Positions 43,715-54,674 of a stretch of DNA of 64,000 bases are shown in pieces. The notes below the pieces were generated by a model. The model searched no databases, had not been told where the DNA came from, and saw only the letters and a program-made list of their open reading frames with translations. The stretch spans positions 44,811,241-44,875,240 of the forward strand of contig NW_020954599.1 of the NCBI RefSeq assembly GCF_900497805.2, read 5' to 3'. Numbering within the stretch: the first letter of the stretch is position 1; each line of letters opens with the position of its first letter. The stretch comes from Vombatus ursinus. Lineage: Eukaryota > Chordata > Mammalia > Diprotodontia > Vombatidae. The position numbers were made by a program, and so were the translations under genes.

Positions 43715-43945
43715 GTTAAGTCAAGTCAGTAAGTACCTACTAAGCACATACTATGTGCCAGGCTCTGTTCTAAGCACTGGATCAGAATAAAGAACCAAAG
43801 ACTTCCAGATAGGGACATAACATATTGCCCAGTCCTCATCCCCTCACAACTTCATGCTTCAGTGGAAGAAACTGTAATAGAGTTTAAATAATTTGCCTGA
43901 GGTCACACAGCTAATAAGTACCAGACCTTAGACTAGAAACCAATA
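43715..43945 (-). mobile_element. L2 tail and MIR-type SINE fragment, antisense
   Basis: Antisense L2 end ('actaagcacatactatgtgc' near 43,739, 'caggctctgttctaagcac') followed by an antisense MIR centre ('tgcctgaggtcacacagcta' near 43,893). Confidence 0.7.
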
Positions 43946-43954
43946 AAAATAATA

Positions 43955-44190
43955 ACAGTATTAGTTAGCATTTATATAGTGTTATAAGGCTTATAAAGTG
44001 CTTTGCATATATTGCATTTTTTGATCCTCACAATAACTCTGTGAGGCAGGTGCTATTGCTATCCTCATTGTACAGATGAAGAAACTGAATCTGAGAAAAG
44101 GTTAAGTGATTTGTCCAGGGTCAAACTGCTAGTCAATGTTCGATATGTTCAGGTCTTCCTACTCCAAGACCACCATGCTATCAATGAAAC
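43955..44190 (-). mobile_element. MIR/THER-type SINE, antisense
   Basis: 'gttagcatttatatagtgtt' near 43,963, 'atcctcacaataactctgtg' near 44,024, 'cagatgaagaaactgaatct' near 44,073, 'ggtcaaactgctagtcaatg' near 44,120. The head end is decayed ('ccaccatgctatcaat'). Confidence 0.8.
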
Positions 44191-44694
44191 CAAGCATAAC
44201 CTCAGGCCTATGCCTTAGTCTTATGCTTAAACTATCTAACTTTGTCTCCCCCCAGTGATTAGCACAGTGCTCTGTCCACATGAGATCGAGGGATCCATGA
44301 TCCCATCAATATGGTCATACCCTTTCTTCACCACTACAAATCTTGTATACAAGTTACATTCATAACATGCTGCAATCTATTTCTTCCTACTATCTATCTT
44401 CCTCCATTGCTTTGTGATTCATCTACAAAAATGATTCTTCTGAGATTGGATTATTCTACATTTTGCATACATACTGTGTCACCAGTATGAAATTGGTGCT
44501 TAAAAAGATTTTTTTAAAGTCAGGAGTTAGCTTGGAATCATTAAACATTCTTTGCATTTTTCTCCATGCAATCTAACCTACTCATTTCTCCTTTGATTCT
44601 TGGTCCAGTTCGTTACTCATCTACAGTGCCCGTCAAAGATATACGTAGTAAAGAAGTAACTCAATGTGCTACCCATTATGGAGGATGTCTTGTG
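44191..44694. other. unassigned sequence
   Basis: Single-copy apart from a possible short L2 end near 44,240 ('gtgattagcacagtgctctg'). No gene seen. Confidence 0.3.
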
Positions 44695-44870
44695 AAAAGT
44701 CTGAAAGAAGGGGGCAGCTAGGTGGCGCAGTGGATAGAGCACCGGCCCTAGATTCAGGAGGACCTGAGTTCATATGTGGCCTCAGACACATGACACTTAC
44801 TACCTGTGTGACCTTGGGCAAGTCATTTAACCCCATTGCTTAGCCCCCCCCCCAAAAAGTCTGAAAGAAG
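44695..44870 (+). mobile_element. young tRNA-derived marsupial SINE with perfect 16-bp target duplication
   Basis: The body runs from 44,711 ('ggggcagctaggtggcgcag', identical to the form I remember as consensus) to about 44,854. It is flanked by perfect copies of 'aaaagtctgaaagaag' at 44,695-44,710 and 44,855-44,870. The tail contains a run of ten C before the A-rich junction instead of the usual plain A run. It is the least altered SINE in the window and probably the most recent insertion. Confidence 0.97.
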
Positions 44871-44924
44871 AGTGTGTTCCTCACATATAAGTTATTTAGA
44901 TGTTTCTGTTTGCAGATGACATTT

Positions 44925-45830
44925 AAGAATCTTCATGTAACAAAAACTCTATTTTCTCTCCTCCTACCTAACCAATACCACTGGGGAAAAAAAAGAAAAA
45001 TAAAACCTTGGAAACAAATATGAATATTAAAATGAAACAAATTTCTGCATTGGTCCCATACAAAATATATTTGTCTTCTGCATTCCAAGTCCATCACCTC
45101 TTTATCATTAATCATTTGTCCTCTGAAATAACAGTTTGTGATTGTGTTGATCAGAGTTTTTAAGTCTTTCAAAGTTGATTATCCTTTACCAAGTTGTTGT
45201 TATTGTATAAATTATTCTTCATACAGATACAGTTCATACAAGTCTTCCCAGGTTCATCTCTCTTGTCGTTTCTTATAAGTCAGTAGTATTCTGTTACATT
45301 TATAGACAATCATTTTTTCAGCCATTCCCCATTTGATGGGCATCCCCTTTATTTCCAGTTCTTAGACACTACAAAGAGAGATGCTATAATTTTTTTTGTA
45401 TGTATAGGTCTTTTTACTCCTAAAACAAAACAGTTTTAAACAAAATGAAATCTCTTTGGGTTTAGTCTTTGCAGTGGTATTGCTGGTTCAAAGTGTATGC
45501 AAATTTTAGTAACTTTTGGGGCATAGTTTCAAATTGTTTTCCAGAGTGATTAGACCAATTTTCTGTTCCACCAATGGTGCATTGGTATGCCTATTTCCAC
45601 AGGCCTTCCAACATTTGTCATTTTCCTTTTTTTCTCATCTTTGCCAAAGTGATGGAGATGAGGTAGAACCTGAGAGTTGTTTTAATTTGCATTTCTCTAA
45701 ATTATTAGTGATTTAGAGAGTTTTTCACATGGCTATTGCTTCACATGACTATTTCAAAAGAATTGCTTCTTTTGAAAAATTGCATGTTCGTGTCCTTTAA
45801 CCATTTACCAATTAGAGTTGCAGATGACAT
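44925..45830 (-). mobile_element. L1, ORF2 end and 3' untranslated region, antisense
   Basis: About 900 bp. From the right: the ORF2 end ('gaggtagaacctgagagttg' near 45,660, 'caccaatggtgcattggtat' near 45,570, 'gtattgctggttcaaagtgt' near 45,477), 'cccatttgatgggcatcccc' near 45,329, and 'gaataatttatacaat'-like sequence near 45,200. It then runs to the 3' untranslated 'cttttaagtctttcaaag' region and a decayed A-rich stretch near 44,983. It is more diverged than the sense L1 at 49.8 kb. Confidence 0.8.
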
Positions 45831-45924
45831 TGTACCCAGAATAGCACTCAAAAGAGAATGGATTAACAATTTACAAAAGAAAAACAAATGAGTGGAAAAT
45901 GCTTATTGCTCAGTTTTTCATAGG

Positions 45925-46090
45925 ATTATGGATTTATAGCTAGAAGGGACCTTAGAAGACATCTAATTTGACCCCTTCAATTTACAGATGGGAAAACTGA
46001 GACCCATAGACTTTACAAAGGTCACACAGTGAATAGAATTTGAACACAGGTTCTCTGACTCCAATGTCAGCACTCTTTTATACACAGTAA
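45925..46090 (-). mobile_element. MIR-type SINE, antisense
   Basis: 'agaagggaccttagaagaca' near 45,942, 'cagatgggaaaactgagacc' near 45,986, 'aggtcacacagtgaatagaa' near 46,019, 'ctctgactccaatgtcagca' near 46,052. Confidence 0.8.
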
Positions 46091-46650
46091 TAAATGTTTG
46101 TTTTTGCTTAGTTTGTTCAGTGACTTCTATTAAAAAAAAAACAAACCAAAACAACCCATTATAGAGATTATGTTAGAATCAAGTAATTTTAAATTTAACT
46201 TTTTTCATTTTATTAAGTGTATCTGATAATGTTTCTATTTGCCCAGGATTCATAAGCACTACAACTTTAAGCTCTTTAGGAAATAAATAGGAACTGTGGC
46301 ACCATCCAGGATGGTTGGCAAGAGGTGCCTGTCTGGTTAAAAGAGATTTTGGCCTCTTCTAGTTTCAATGATCTTTTGTCCAGATGGCAGTGAAAGAATT
46401 TCCATTGCAACTGGGTATTAGGTGTTTTTTCATCATTTCCATGAAGTCATATATGGGTGTGGGTGGGTGTGTATGCACAGGAACACTATCCTGAGAATTC
46501 TTGCAAATAGGCTACTCTGTGTGGCCATTTATAAAGCTTTTTATTTAGCCTTTTCTTTTGGGGTATGATGAAATACACTTAGTTATTGGACAATGGAACT
46601 CTATTAATGAATACTTTTCATCTTGTTTTGTTTTTTATGCTTCCAACTTC
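46091..46650. other. single-copy sequence, no gene seen
   Basis: Repeat-poor. No exon recognised. Confidence 0.3.
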
Positions 46651-46654
46651 TTTC

Positions 46655-46722
46655 ACTGGTGACAGGACAGTGCTGAGAACACAGTAGGTGCTTAATCAAT
46701 GCTTGTTGATTTGACTCAATCT
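46655..46722 (+). mobile_element. L2 3' end fragment
   Basis: 'gtgctgagaacacagtaggt' near 46,670 and 'gcttaatcaatgcttgttga': the last 65 bp of a sense L2. Confidence 0.75.
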
Positions 46723-47615
46723 ATGGAATGAAGTATGAATGTTAAGTAGCTGGTTTGCGCCTTTTCTACAAAATGGGCATTAGCCTGATTAATGTCTCAG
46801 GAAAAATAAAATTGCTGATTCTTAATCTTTCTGCTGGTCTTAAAAGAAAAATGATTAGGAAATTGAATGGTAAATATTGTAATCATTAAAGGATATATTT
46901 CCAGGATGGGACTTCTAGGAAGCTGCAGTGCATAGGTAAAACAGAACTAGAGAGATACAAAGAGAATTGCCATTGTAAACTTCAAGACATGATTGCACTC
47001 CTAGGAAATATTTCTTATTAGCAGGAGGGAAGCCCTGCATTTGAAATGTGTTTTTCTTTTTTAGTACTACAAGTTATAAAACAATATTAGTATTTTGGCT
47101 TAGAAAAAACATGTTTTTATTGCACCTTGAATCATTCTTCCATAAAGTTTTTTTTTTCTTTTCTTAGTAAGAAATTATATCATCTAGGGCTTGGCAGGTT
47201 TGAAAATATGCATTGGAATAGAAATGAGTCTATCCCAGAGAGCATGTTGTATAACACATTTCAGGAGTTTGATGGTAAGATAAAATAAGCCAGATTCTCT
47301 ATCTTTCAAAAGTTGTATAACTTGTTTCTTTATAGATCTTTCTGAAAAGATGCTAGATTAAAGACCTTTTGCATAAGGGCATTAGCTTGGCCTTTATTTC
47401 ACTGTGTATGAAACTAGCCCTTTGTGGTAGGTCCCATGATGGTCAGGTGATCCAACTAAGCATTCTCCATGGATTGAAAGCCATATCTAGAGAAGGAGGC
47501 CCATGTGGAGGCTAAACCAACACCCTAAGGTTATCTATATTATTCTAACAAGTTCTCATATTTCTTGTACTACACATTAAAGTCCTCTTCATAATAGTTG
47601 CCTACTTAACATTCA
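46723..47615. promoter_or_regulatory. repeat-free stretch, weak conserved-element candidate
   Basis: About 0.9 kb without a recognised repeat. 46,770-46,880 has homeodomain-like words ('cattagcctgattaatgtc', 'aaaaatgattagg'). No exon seen. Low confidence that it is regulatory. Confidence 0.2.
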
Positions 47616-47619
47616 TAGC

Positions 47620-47795
47620 AGTTTCAATTTACAATTGGAAGGGACCTAAGAGATCATCCATCCCCTTGTTTAATTAATGAAGAAAGTTCAGAGTTTTGGC
47701 CCAGTTCAAGCAGGTAGTAAGAAGTAAATTTGCACCTTGGTCTTCTGATTTCAAATTCAGTGATCTCTCTACTATACCAAGCTGCTGGTGGATAT
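47620..47795 (-). mobile_element. MIR-type SINE, antisense
   Basis: 'caattggaagggacctaaga' near 47,633, 'ttaattaatgaagaaagttc' where 'cagatgaggaaactgag' is expected, 'ggtcttctgatttcaaattc' and 'ctctactataccaagctgct' near 47,767. Confidence 0.7.
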
Positions 47796-48004
47796 TATTA
47801 AATTAGAACCATTTTTAAATTAACTATTTCTCATATATTTTCAAATGAGCTTATATACTAAACTGGTATTGCCCTTGATTCCTATGTCTCTCCCATTTTG
47901 CAATCAGACCAAATGATTCCTGGTTGAGCAAATTTCTGAGACCTTTTGGCCTTTTTGTTTTGGTGATTATTTTATAGTGAATAAAAAATAAAAAAGTAAT
48001 AAAA

Positions 48005-48275
48005 TAATTAAAAATAACAGCTAGCATTTTTATAGTGCTTTAAGTTTTGGGAAGTACTTTACATAAGTTATATCATTTGATCCTCACAATAACCCTATGA
48101 GGTAAGTGTTTTTATTAGCTCCATTTGACAGATGAGGGAACTGAGACAAAGAGAGGTTAAGTGACTTGCCCAGGGTCACACAGAAAATAAGTTTATGAGG
48201 CAGGATTTACACTGAGGTCTTTCTAAATTTAAGTCCAAGAACTTTATCCACTGTGACACCTAACTGCCTCAGAGA
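48005..48275 (-). mobile_element. MIR/THER-type SINE, antisense, near full length
   Basis: 'agctagcatttttatagtgc' near 48,020, 'gatcctcacaataaccctat' near 48,080, 'cagatgagggaactgagaca' near 48,129, 'gtgacttgcccagggtcaca' near 48,161, and 'ccactgtgacacctaactgc' near 48,249. All five landmarks in order. Confidence 0.88.
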
Positions 48276-48658
48276 CAAAAGCTTTGCTCTTATTAATAGG
48301 CCAAGTTAGGATTGCTGTATTTTGTATATAATTTCTTTTCTCCTTTATCTTTTTTTAAATTTAGTAATGATTTTGAACTTTAAACACTCATTGTTCCAAA
48401 GACATACAGTTGATTTGACATGCCTCCTGTATGTTAAGTTTCAATTTCATTTTCATTTTAAAATTTGAAATTTCAATTTCATTTTAAAAAATGTTATGTA
48501 GTGCTAACAATGGCTAGCCTTTTCTAACTTTCTTATTGTATACATTATTTGTCAAAAAGGGCTATAAGATATCTGAGTAATCTGTAAGCCATTTGCCTCA
48601 TTCATTTCTTAGTCCCAAACAATTTTCTTAAATATTTTTCACTGCCCTCCTCCATTCT
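48276..48658. other. unassigned AT-rich sequence
   Basis: Contains a small direct repeat of 'tttcaatttcattttaaaa'-like words near 48,440-48,490. No gene seen. Confidence 0.4.
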
Positions 48659-48659
48659 C

Positions 48660-48832
48660 TTCTTTGCATTTAAGTAGCTATTCAGTCCAGGTATATGTCA
48701 CTAATTTGCTATGTGACCTTGGGGAAGTCATTTACCTCCTTTGGCTTTTTTGTTTAAATATCTATAAGATGAAAGGGTTGAGTTAGATGGTTTCTAGGGC
48801 CCTTTCCAATCCTATGATTTTATGGCTTAGAG
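48660..48832 (+). mobile_element. MIR-type SINE
   Basis: 'ttgctatgtgaccttgggga' near 48,706, 'aatatctataagatgaaagg' and 'gttgagttagatggtttcta' near 48,777, 'ccctttccaatcctatgatt'. Confidence 0.75.
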
Positions 48833-48834
48833 AG

Positions 48835-49005
48835 TTCAGTTAAGTTCCACAAATATTTATTAAGCACCTACTGTATTCAAAGAGAGGGAGCATGGCATAA
48901 GAAATAGAAAGGCCTTAGAGGCCAAAGTTCAGGTCCTGCCCCTAAAATAGACTGGCTATGTCAGTTGGGGCAAGTCACAAATAACCTCCCAATGCCCCAG
49001 GAAAT
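48835..49005. mobile_element. short antisense L2 end followed by a sense MIR-type SINE
   Basis: 'ccacaaatatttattaagca' near 48,847 is the end of an antisense L2, broken off after 'cctactgtattc'. It is followed by a sense MIR-type piece ('gagggagcatggcataagaa' near 48,883, 'cagttggggcaagtcacaaa' near 48,962). Confidence 0.55.
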
Positions 49006-49619
49006 AAATACTTAAAGGGTTTAAGTTTCAGAGGAAGAGATGATTTGTATTGGCAGAGGGAATTTTGCTTTTGAGAGCTCCCCCAAATAATGAAATTAAC
49101 AGGTCTAGTTTGAAAAAAAAAACAAAACTCTGCAAGGCACCCAAGACTAAAAATCAAAAACAAAACAGTCTGTGTCCTTAGGGAGCTTATCTTCTTCTCA
49201 ATCTTTGGCAAGTTCTTTGTAGAATTTCTCTACTTCATTTGCTGTAATATGTATTTTGGTATATAAGCCCCAACTATCTTCATGGTAGTTTCTTTCTTCC
49301 TTGTTTATGGACACATGATGAAATCAACTCTGTCAATCCCTTCATTTTTCTCACTCAGAGAAACCTATGAGCTAGCTACAACTTGATTATCTTTTTTCTC
49401 TATTTAGCAAAAGAATGTCAACATAAATGTGATTCACTTCTTCTCATAGTTATCAGCTTTTTGGTCATTGGGCACAGGTATTCTATTTATATGATTAGCA
49501 GTTAAAGAATTTTTTTTGCATATGGCCTAAAAACTTTGTGATTCTTAGAACCTAATCCCCTTCTCATCCACTCGGCTAATATTTTTTCTAGAAGTGGAAA
49601 AGGGGCAGTTTTGTATTTT
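49006..49619. other. single-copy sequence, no gene seen
   Basis: No exon or clear repeat recognised. Confidence 0.35.
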
Positions 49620-49788
49620 CAATCTGCTTCATGAATCTTTATGAAGAAAACATTTATGACCTAATGGCTAAATAGCTGAGTGTTGGCATATTTATCAGAT
49701 TTTCAGATGACCCAAAGTTAAGAGGGATAGGCAACACATTAGAAGACCTCCTCTCTATTCAAGAATATCATCTCTACAGTGCCATACC
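49620..49788 (+). mobile_element. CR1/L3 LINE, left piece (reverse-transcriptase part)
   Basis: 'ggcatatttatcagattttc' then 'agatgacccaaagttaagag' (49,704 on), which translates to FSDDPKLRGI. It corresponds to the CR1/L3 palm block FADDTKLGGI that carries the catalytic aspartates. It breaks off at 49,788, where an L1 enters, and continues at 51,501. Confidence 0.75.
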
Positions 49789-51500
49789 CATCAAACTACC
49801 ATGAAAGTATTTTATAGAGCTAGAAAAAATAATAACAAAATTTATCTGGAAGAACAAAAGGTCCAGAATTATCAAGGGAATTAGTGAAAAAAAATGCAAG
49901 GGAATGTGGCCTAGCTGCACCAGATCTTAAATTGTATTATAAAGTAGCAATCATCAAAACTACTTGTTACCAGCTAAGAAATAAAGTGGTGAATTAGTGG
50001 AATAGGTTAGGTACACAAGACACAGCAGGCAATGACTATTGATATACTCCAGCTTCTGGGATAAGAACTCACTATTTAACAAAAATTGCTAGGAAAACTG
50101 GAAAAGAGTATATCAGAAACTAGACATAGACAAATATCTTACACAATATTCCAAAATAAAGTCAAAATGGGGTATATGATTTAGATATAAAGGCTGATAC
50201 TATAAGCAAACCAGGAGAGCAAGGAATAGTTTACCTGTCAGATTTATGGAGAAGGGAAGAATTTATGCCCAAACAAGAGATAGAGAATGTTATAAAATGA
50301 AAAATACATACATTTTGTAAATGTAAATGTAAAATGATTACATTAAATTGAAAAGTTTTTACACAAAAAAGTCAATGCAACCAAGATTAGGAGGGAAGCA
50401 GAAAAGTAGGAAAGAAATTTTACAACCCGTGTCTCTGATAAAGGCCTCATTTCTAAAATATTTAGAGAACTCAGTCAAATTTATAAGAATATAAGTCATT
50501 CCCCAATTGATAAATGGTTAAAGATATGAACAGGTAGTTTTCAGAGGAAGAAATTAAAGCTACCTATACTTATATGAAAAAATGAGCTAAATCACTATTG
50601 AAATATTGAGAAATGCAAATCAAAACAACTCTGAGGTACATCATACCTATCAGATTGGCTAACATGACAAAACAGGAAGGTGATAAAATGCTGGAGAAGA
50701 TGTGGGAAAATTGGAACACTAATGCATTGTTGGTGGAGTTGTGAACTAATCCAACCATTCTGGAGAGCAATTTGGAACTATGCCCAAAGGGCTATAAAAA
50801 TGTGCATACCCTTTGACCCAGCAATGTCTCTTCTAGGTCTGTATCCCAAAGAGATCATACAAATGGGAAAATGAACCACATGTATGAAAAAATTTATAGT
50901 AGCTCTTTTTGTGGTGGCCAAGAATTGGAAATTGAGGGGATGCCCATCAGTTGGGGAATGACTGAACAAGTTGCGGTATATGAATGTAATGGAATATTAC
51001 TGTGCTATAAGAAATGATGAGCAGGCAGACTTCAGAAAACCTGGAAAGACTTATATGAACTGATGCTGAGTGAAGTGAGAAGAACCAGGAGAACACTGTA
51101 CATGGTAACAGCCACACTGCATGATGACTAATTTTGATAGGCTTATCTTTTCTTAGCAACGCAAGGATCTAAGACAACTCCAAAAGATTCATGATAGAAA
51201 ATGCTGTCCACATCCAGAAAAAGAACTATGGAGTCTGAATGCAGATCAAAGCACATTGTTTGCTCTCTTTTTTTTTTCTTCTTTCTCATGGTTTCTCCCA
51301 TTGGTTCTAATTCTTCTTTACATTATGACTAATGTGGAAATAGGTTTAATACGAATGTATATGCAGCGCTTATATCAAATTACATGCCATCTTGGGGTGG
51401 GGGGAAGGAAGAGATGGGGAGAAAATTTGGAACTCAAAATCTTATGGAAGTGAATGTTGAAAATAAAAAATAAATAAATAAATTTATAAGGAAAAAAAAT
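49789..51500 (+). mobile_element. L1 LINE, 5'-truncated: ORF2 C-terminal part and 3' untranslated region
   Basis: The longest L1 here, about 1.7 kb. Remnants of the ORF2 end include KFIWKNKRSRI-like sequence (49,838 on), 'gagaaatgcaaatcaaaaca' (50,608 on), 'cattctggagagcaatttgg' (50,756 on) and 'ccctttgacccagcaatgtc' (50,809 on). The 3' untranslated part has 'gagtctgaatgcaga' (51,231-51,245), a G-rich stretch near 51,395 and an A-rich end near 51,465-51,500. Multiple stops interrupt the reading frame. It is inserted in a CR1/L3 with a probable target duplication (49,773-49,788 and 51,501-51,513). Confidence 0.92.
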
Positions 51501-51913
51501 AATATCTCCACAGATTTGATAGGATAAGATAGCGTCAAATAGGATAAGATAAAATTCAATATGGATAAAGTCTTACACTTAGTAGAATGGTATCCAGGAT
51601 TAGTGAGGTAACAGTCCCTCTGCACTCTTTCCTGGTCAGGCCAAACTTGAGGCACTGTGTACAGTTTTGGGAGCCACATTTTAGGAAGGCCATTGATGAG
51701 TTGGAGAACATCCAGAATGGTAAAGGGCCTCAAGTTTATACCATGTGAGGATCATTTGAAGGAGCTAGGTACTGGGCTCATCCTCCTCATTGAATGTTTC
51801 TAAGCAAAGACTAGGCCTTCACTTAATGGAGATGCTATAGAGAATATTTCTTGTTCAGGTACAGGTCTAAGTGATAGCCTCAGAGGTCCTTTCCAACTCT
51901 AAGATTCTAAGCT
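51501..51913 (+). mobile_element. CR1/L3 LINE, right piece and 3' end
   Basis: 'aagataaaattcaatatgga' near 51,546 and 'taaagtcttacacttagtag' near 51,565 correspond to the CR1/L3 KFNxxKCKVLHLG block. 'gtgtacagttttgggagcca' near 51,657 and 'gagttggagaacatccagaa' near 51,698 correspond to the CQFWAPH and LENIQ blocks. It ends 'cagaggtcctttccaactct' (51,881 on) and 'aagattctaa', as CR1-group 3' ends do. A segment of some 250 bp between 'gagctaggtact' and 'tttctaagcaaaga' is missing. Confidence 0.85.
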
Positions 51914-52555
51914 AGAGGAAACCCTAAACTACTTTGGAAAATCTTTTATGAAAAGCTTATGGGAAGATATAGAAAAGAAATAGACAAGACAAAAGGGTAT
52001 AAGATGCATCGCAATATACCTGAGTGGAAGAAGTGCTCACACCAATGAAATGATGTCTCTACTTTCAATGCCACGTTGTGAGAGGGGTAGACATGACTGT
52101 CCTCACTGAATGGACTAAGTGGCTGTGCCAAGAAGGTTTAATCCAGAGTTACACAGGAGAGTTGAGATTCAAAATCAGACCTTTCACTTTTAATGACACT
52201 CTTTGAACTTGTCTGTTTAGAATCAGTACCACAAAGAGGATTCAATTTGATTTGTAGAAGCAAGACTAACTACCAGTGGATCAGTTTTTCTACAGTAAGA
52301 ACTGAAATGGATGGGGTTTGATCTCATCAGATCTTTTTTTGTTGTTCCTACACATATTTTTCTTTTTTGGGGGGTCCAGACTTACTTGTTATTGATAGGC
52401 ATAGATGACATATAAATAGCTCACCTCTGTAGGAAAAATATGATTCTTTATGTTAGTCTTATTCCAGTAAAGTACTTCTCTGATGCATCCTCACAGAATA
52501 GAAGTGAACCTGAGTTCTTGAAAGCTATACCAATGGAGTGCAAGGCTAGAAGTTA
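51914..52555. other. single-copy sequence, no gene seen
   Basis: No exon or clear repeat recognised. Confidence 0.35.
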
Positions 52556-52735
52556 TTACAAAGGCCTTGAGCAAGTCACTTAACCTTTCTCAGCCTCTAT
52601 GAACTAATTTGGAAAATGGAGATAATGAGAGTATCTACCTCACAGGGTTATTGTTAGGTTATTGTTATCAAATGAGATGACATATGTAAAGTACATTGAA
52701 ATCCTGAAGCACAATATAATTGCTTGCAATATTTA
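52556..52735 (+). mobile_element. MIR/THER-type SINE, 3' two thirds
   Basis: 'ccttgagcaagtcacttaac' near 52,564, 'cagcctctatgaactaattt', 'cctcacagggttattgttag' near 52,639 (with 'ggttattgtta' immediately repeated) and 'aatgagatgacatatgtaaa' near 52,671. Confidence 0.75.
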
Positions 52736-52869
52736 TTTATTCATTTATATTACATTATTATCTAATGATTAGCCTAGATAAACTTAGTGAAGCTCATTAC
52801 TGAATTGCCTGCAAAGTTAAGAATTTTTTGGCCATAGCAATTCTTGAAGATTATTTCACACACACCTCA

Positions 52870-53070
52870 ATACACTTTCCATAGTTCTTTCTCTTTAGCC
52901 TCCTTCCCTACGCCTTTCTACAGCCCTTTTATATGTTGTTTTCTGTATTTTCCCCATTAAAATATAAGACCCTTGAGAATAGGAACTTTTTTGCTTGTAA
53001 TTATATCCCCATAGCTTAACCAAGTGCCTGGCACATAGTAAGCATGTAAAAATTGTTTTATCTATTTGTC
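52870..53070 (+). mobile_element. L2 3' end
   Basis: 'ccattaaaatataagaccct' near 52,954, 'ttgagaataggaactttttt', 'ccaagtgcctggcacatagt' near 53,019 and 'aagcatgtaaaaattgtttt'. Confidence 0.8.
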
Positions 53071-53239
53071 TATTACATTTTAAGGTGACCTGCATCAACT
53101 GGGAAGAGGATCTACTGGAGTGGTTCATAGGTCCTTGCATTGATTATTAAAGTAGTCATCTTCACCTCTCCATTTACATCATTTGTATTTTTCTTTCATT
53201 TTTCTTCCAATCTTCCCATTTTGTTTCATATTTTTCTTT

Positions 53240-53865
53240 CATATATTTATTCACAATCATTTATCATTTATTTATTTGTTATACTATGTGTTGGGTATTT
53301 TATTAGAGGAATATGATGTCATACAAGACACATTACCTGTCTTGCAGTAATTTATTCCACTTGGCATTACAATATAAATACATTTAAAAAGACTAATGCT
53401 ATAAGGCAATGTATGTATGAAAAGTGCCAAAAGAATAGGATAGATAATTACTTTCATAGGAATTCTTCAGAAGCAAAGAAGACCATGAGCTGCAATGGTT
53501 TTCCAGGAAGGCTTCCTGGAAAATGGAAGACTGGAGCTTAGAGGATGGGTAGGATCTAGAGGAAAGGGCATTCTGGAAAGGGATACTAGCATGGTCAAAG
53601 GTATGAAAGTAAGGACATGCAAGTCACGTAGAAAAATCTGAATGGAGTAGAGGGTTTTCCATAGGATAGTATATTAAGAAAAGATTGGAAAGACAGCTTA
53701 AAAACAGCCAGAAGGTGATCTTGAATACTATACAAGCTTAAGAGTTTGGACTTTATTATGTAGGTACTTGGAAGCCATTAAAAGATTTTGTCTAGGGGAT
53801 GAAAGAGGACATTGAAAGATTTGAGCAGAGGAATGATGATTAATATGCTATTTTAAAAAGTATTT
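53240..53865 (-). mobile_element. L2 LINE 3' region, antisense
   Basis: About 600 bp. 'ttatactatgtgttgggtat' near 53,278 begins it, then 'ccaggaaggcttcctggaaa' near 53,503, 'gggcattctggaaagggat', 'agagtttggactttattatg' near 53,741, 'ggaagccattaaaagatttt' near 53,769 and 'gagcagaggaatgatg'. Order matches the copies at 10.6 and 19.6 kb. Confidence 0.75.
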
Positions 53866-54459
53866 TAAAAAGGTTTGGCATCAGTATCTGGAATAGATTA
53901 GTGATAAATTTAAATCATAGATGTTATTGAAAAGAGCCAAGGGTAAAGTAATATGAGTCTCAATTAGGGTAGTGATAATGTAAAGGAAGGAATATATCCA
54001 TAGAATATTAGAATTTGGAGGATTCTCAAAGGAATCTAATCCAAAAACTACCAGAAACATGAATTCTCTCTTCCCCTCCAACAAGTGCTCATCTAGCCTA
54101 TGCTTGAATTAATGGGGGGGACCTTAAGAGGTAGTCCATTTGATTCCAGCTAGAAATAGTATCTAATTCCATTATTTCGCTATGCTAAAAGCATGATGAT
54201 TCAGTAAAAGAAAGAGAGGAGGAAAAAAACCCTGAGGTATTAGATTCTTTGGATTAGCTCTAGATGCTAATTGTAAGACCAGAGAACATAAGGACTATAT
54301 CTTAAATTATCTTTACAATCTCCCAAGATAACTAATAACAATGTTATGCATTTAGTAGATGCTTAATATTTGTTTGTAGGATAGAATGGAAGCCACCATC
54401 TCCCTTGGCCCAAACCAAAGGAACAAAACACATGTCCTTTGTTAAGAATCAAATAATGA
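53866..54459. other. mostly unassigned sequence
   Basis: A trace of antisense MIR may lie near 54,000-54,060, and a sense L2 end ('atttagtagatgcttaatat') near 54,350-54,378. No gene seen. Confidence 0.35.
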
Positions 54460-54645
54460 GGGCAGCTAAGTAGCACAATGGATAGGGTACTGGCTCTGGA
54501 GTCAAGAGGACCTAAGTTCCAATCTGGCCTGGACTTGCCCAGGGTCACACGGCTAACAAGTGTTATGTGTCTGAGGCTAGATTTGAACTCAGGTCCTCCT
54601 GAATCCAGGGCCAGTAATCTATCCACTGCGCCACCTAGCTGCCCC
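54460..54645. mobile_element. inverted pair of tRNA-derived SINEs (fold-back)
   Basis: The left arm, 54,460-54,530, is the first 71 bp of the SINE in plus orientation ('gggcagctaagtagcacaat' to 'aatctggcct'). The right arm, 54,575-54,645, is the same 71 bp in minus orientation ('ctatccactgcgccacctag' then 'ctgcccc'). Between them lie 44 bp that belong to the minus copy ('ggacttgcccagggtcacac', 'ggctaacaag'). The minus copy is closer to the expected sequence than the plus copy. The whole can fold as a hairpin with arms of about 71 bp. The minus frame at 54,363-54,626 is a by-product. Confidence 0.92.
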
Positions 54646-54674
54646 TGAACCCAGTTCTTAAGTCATTAAACATC

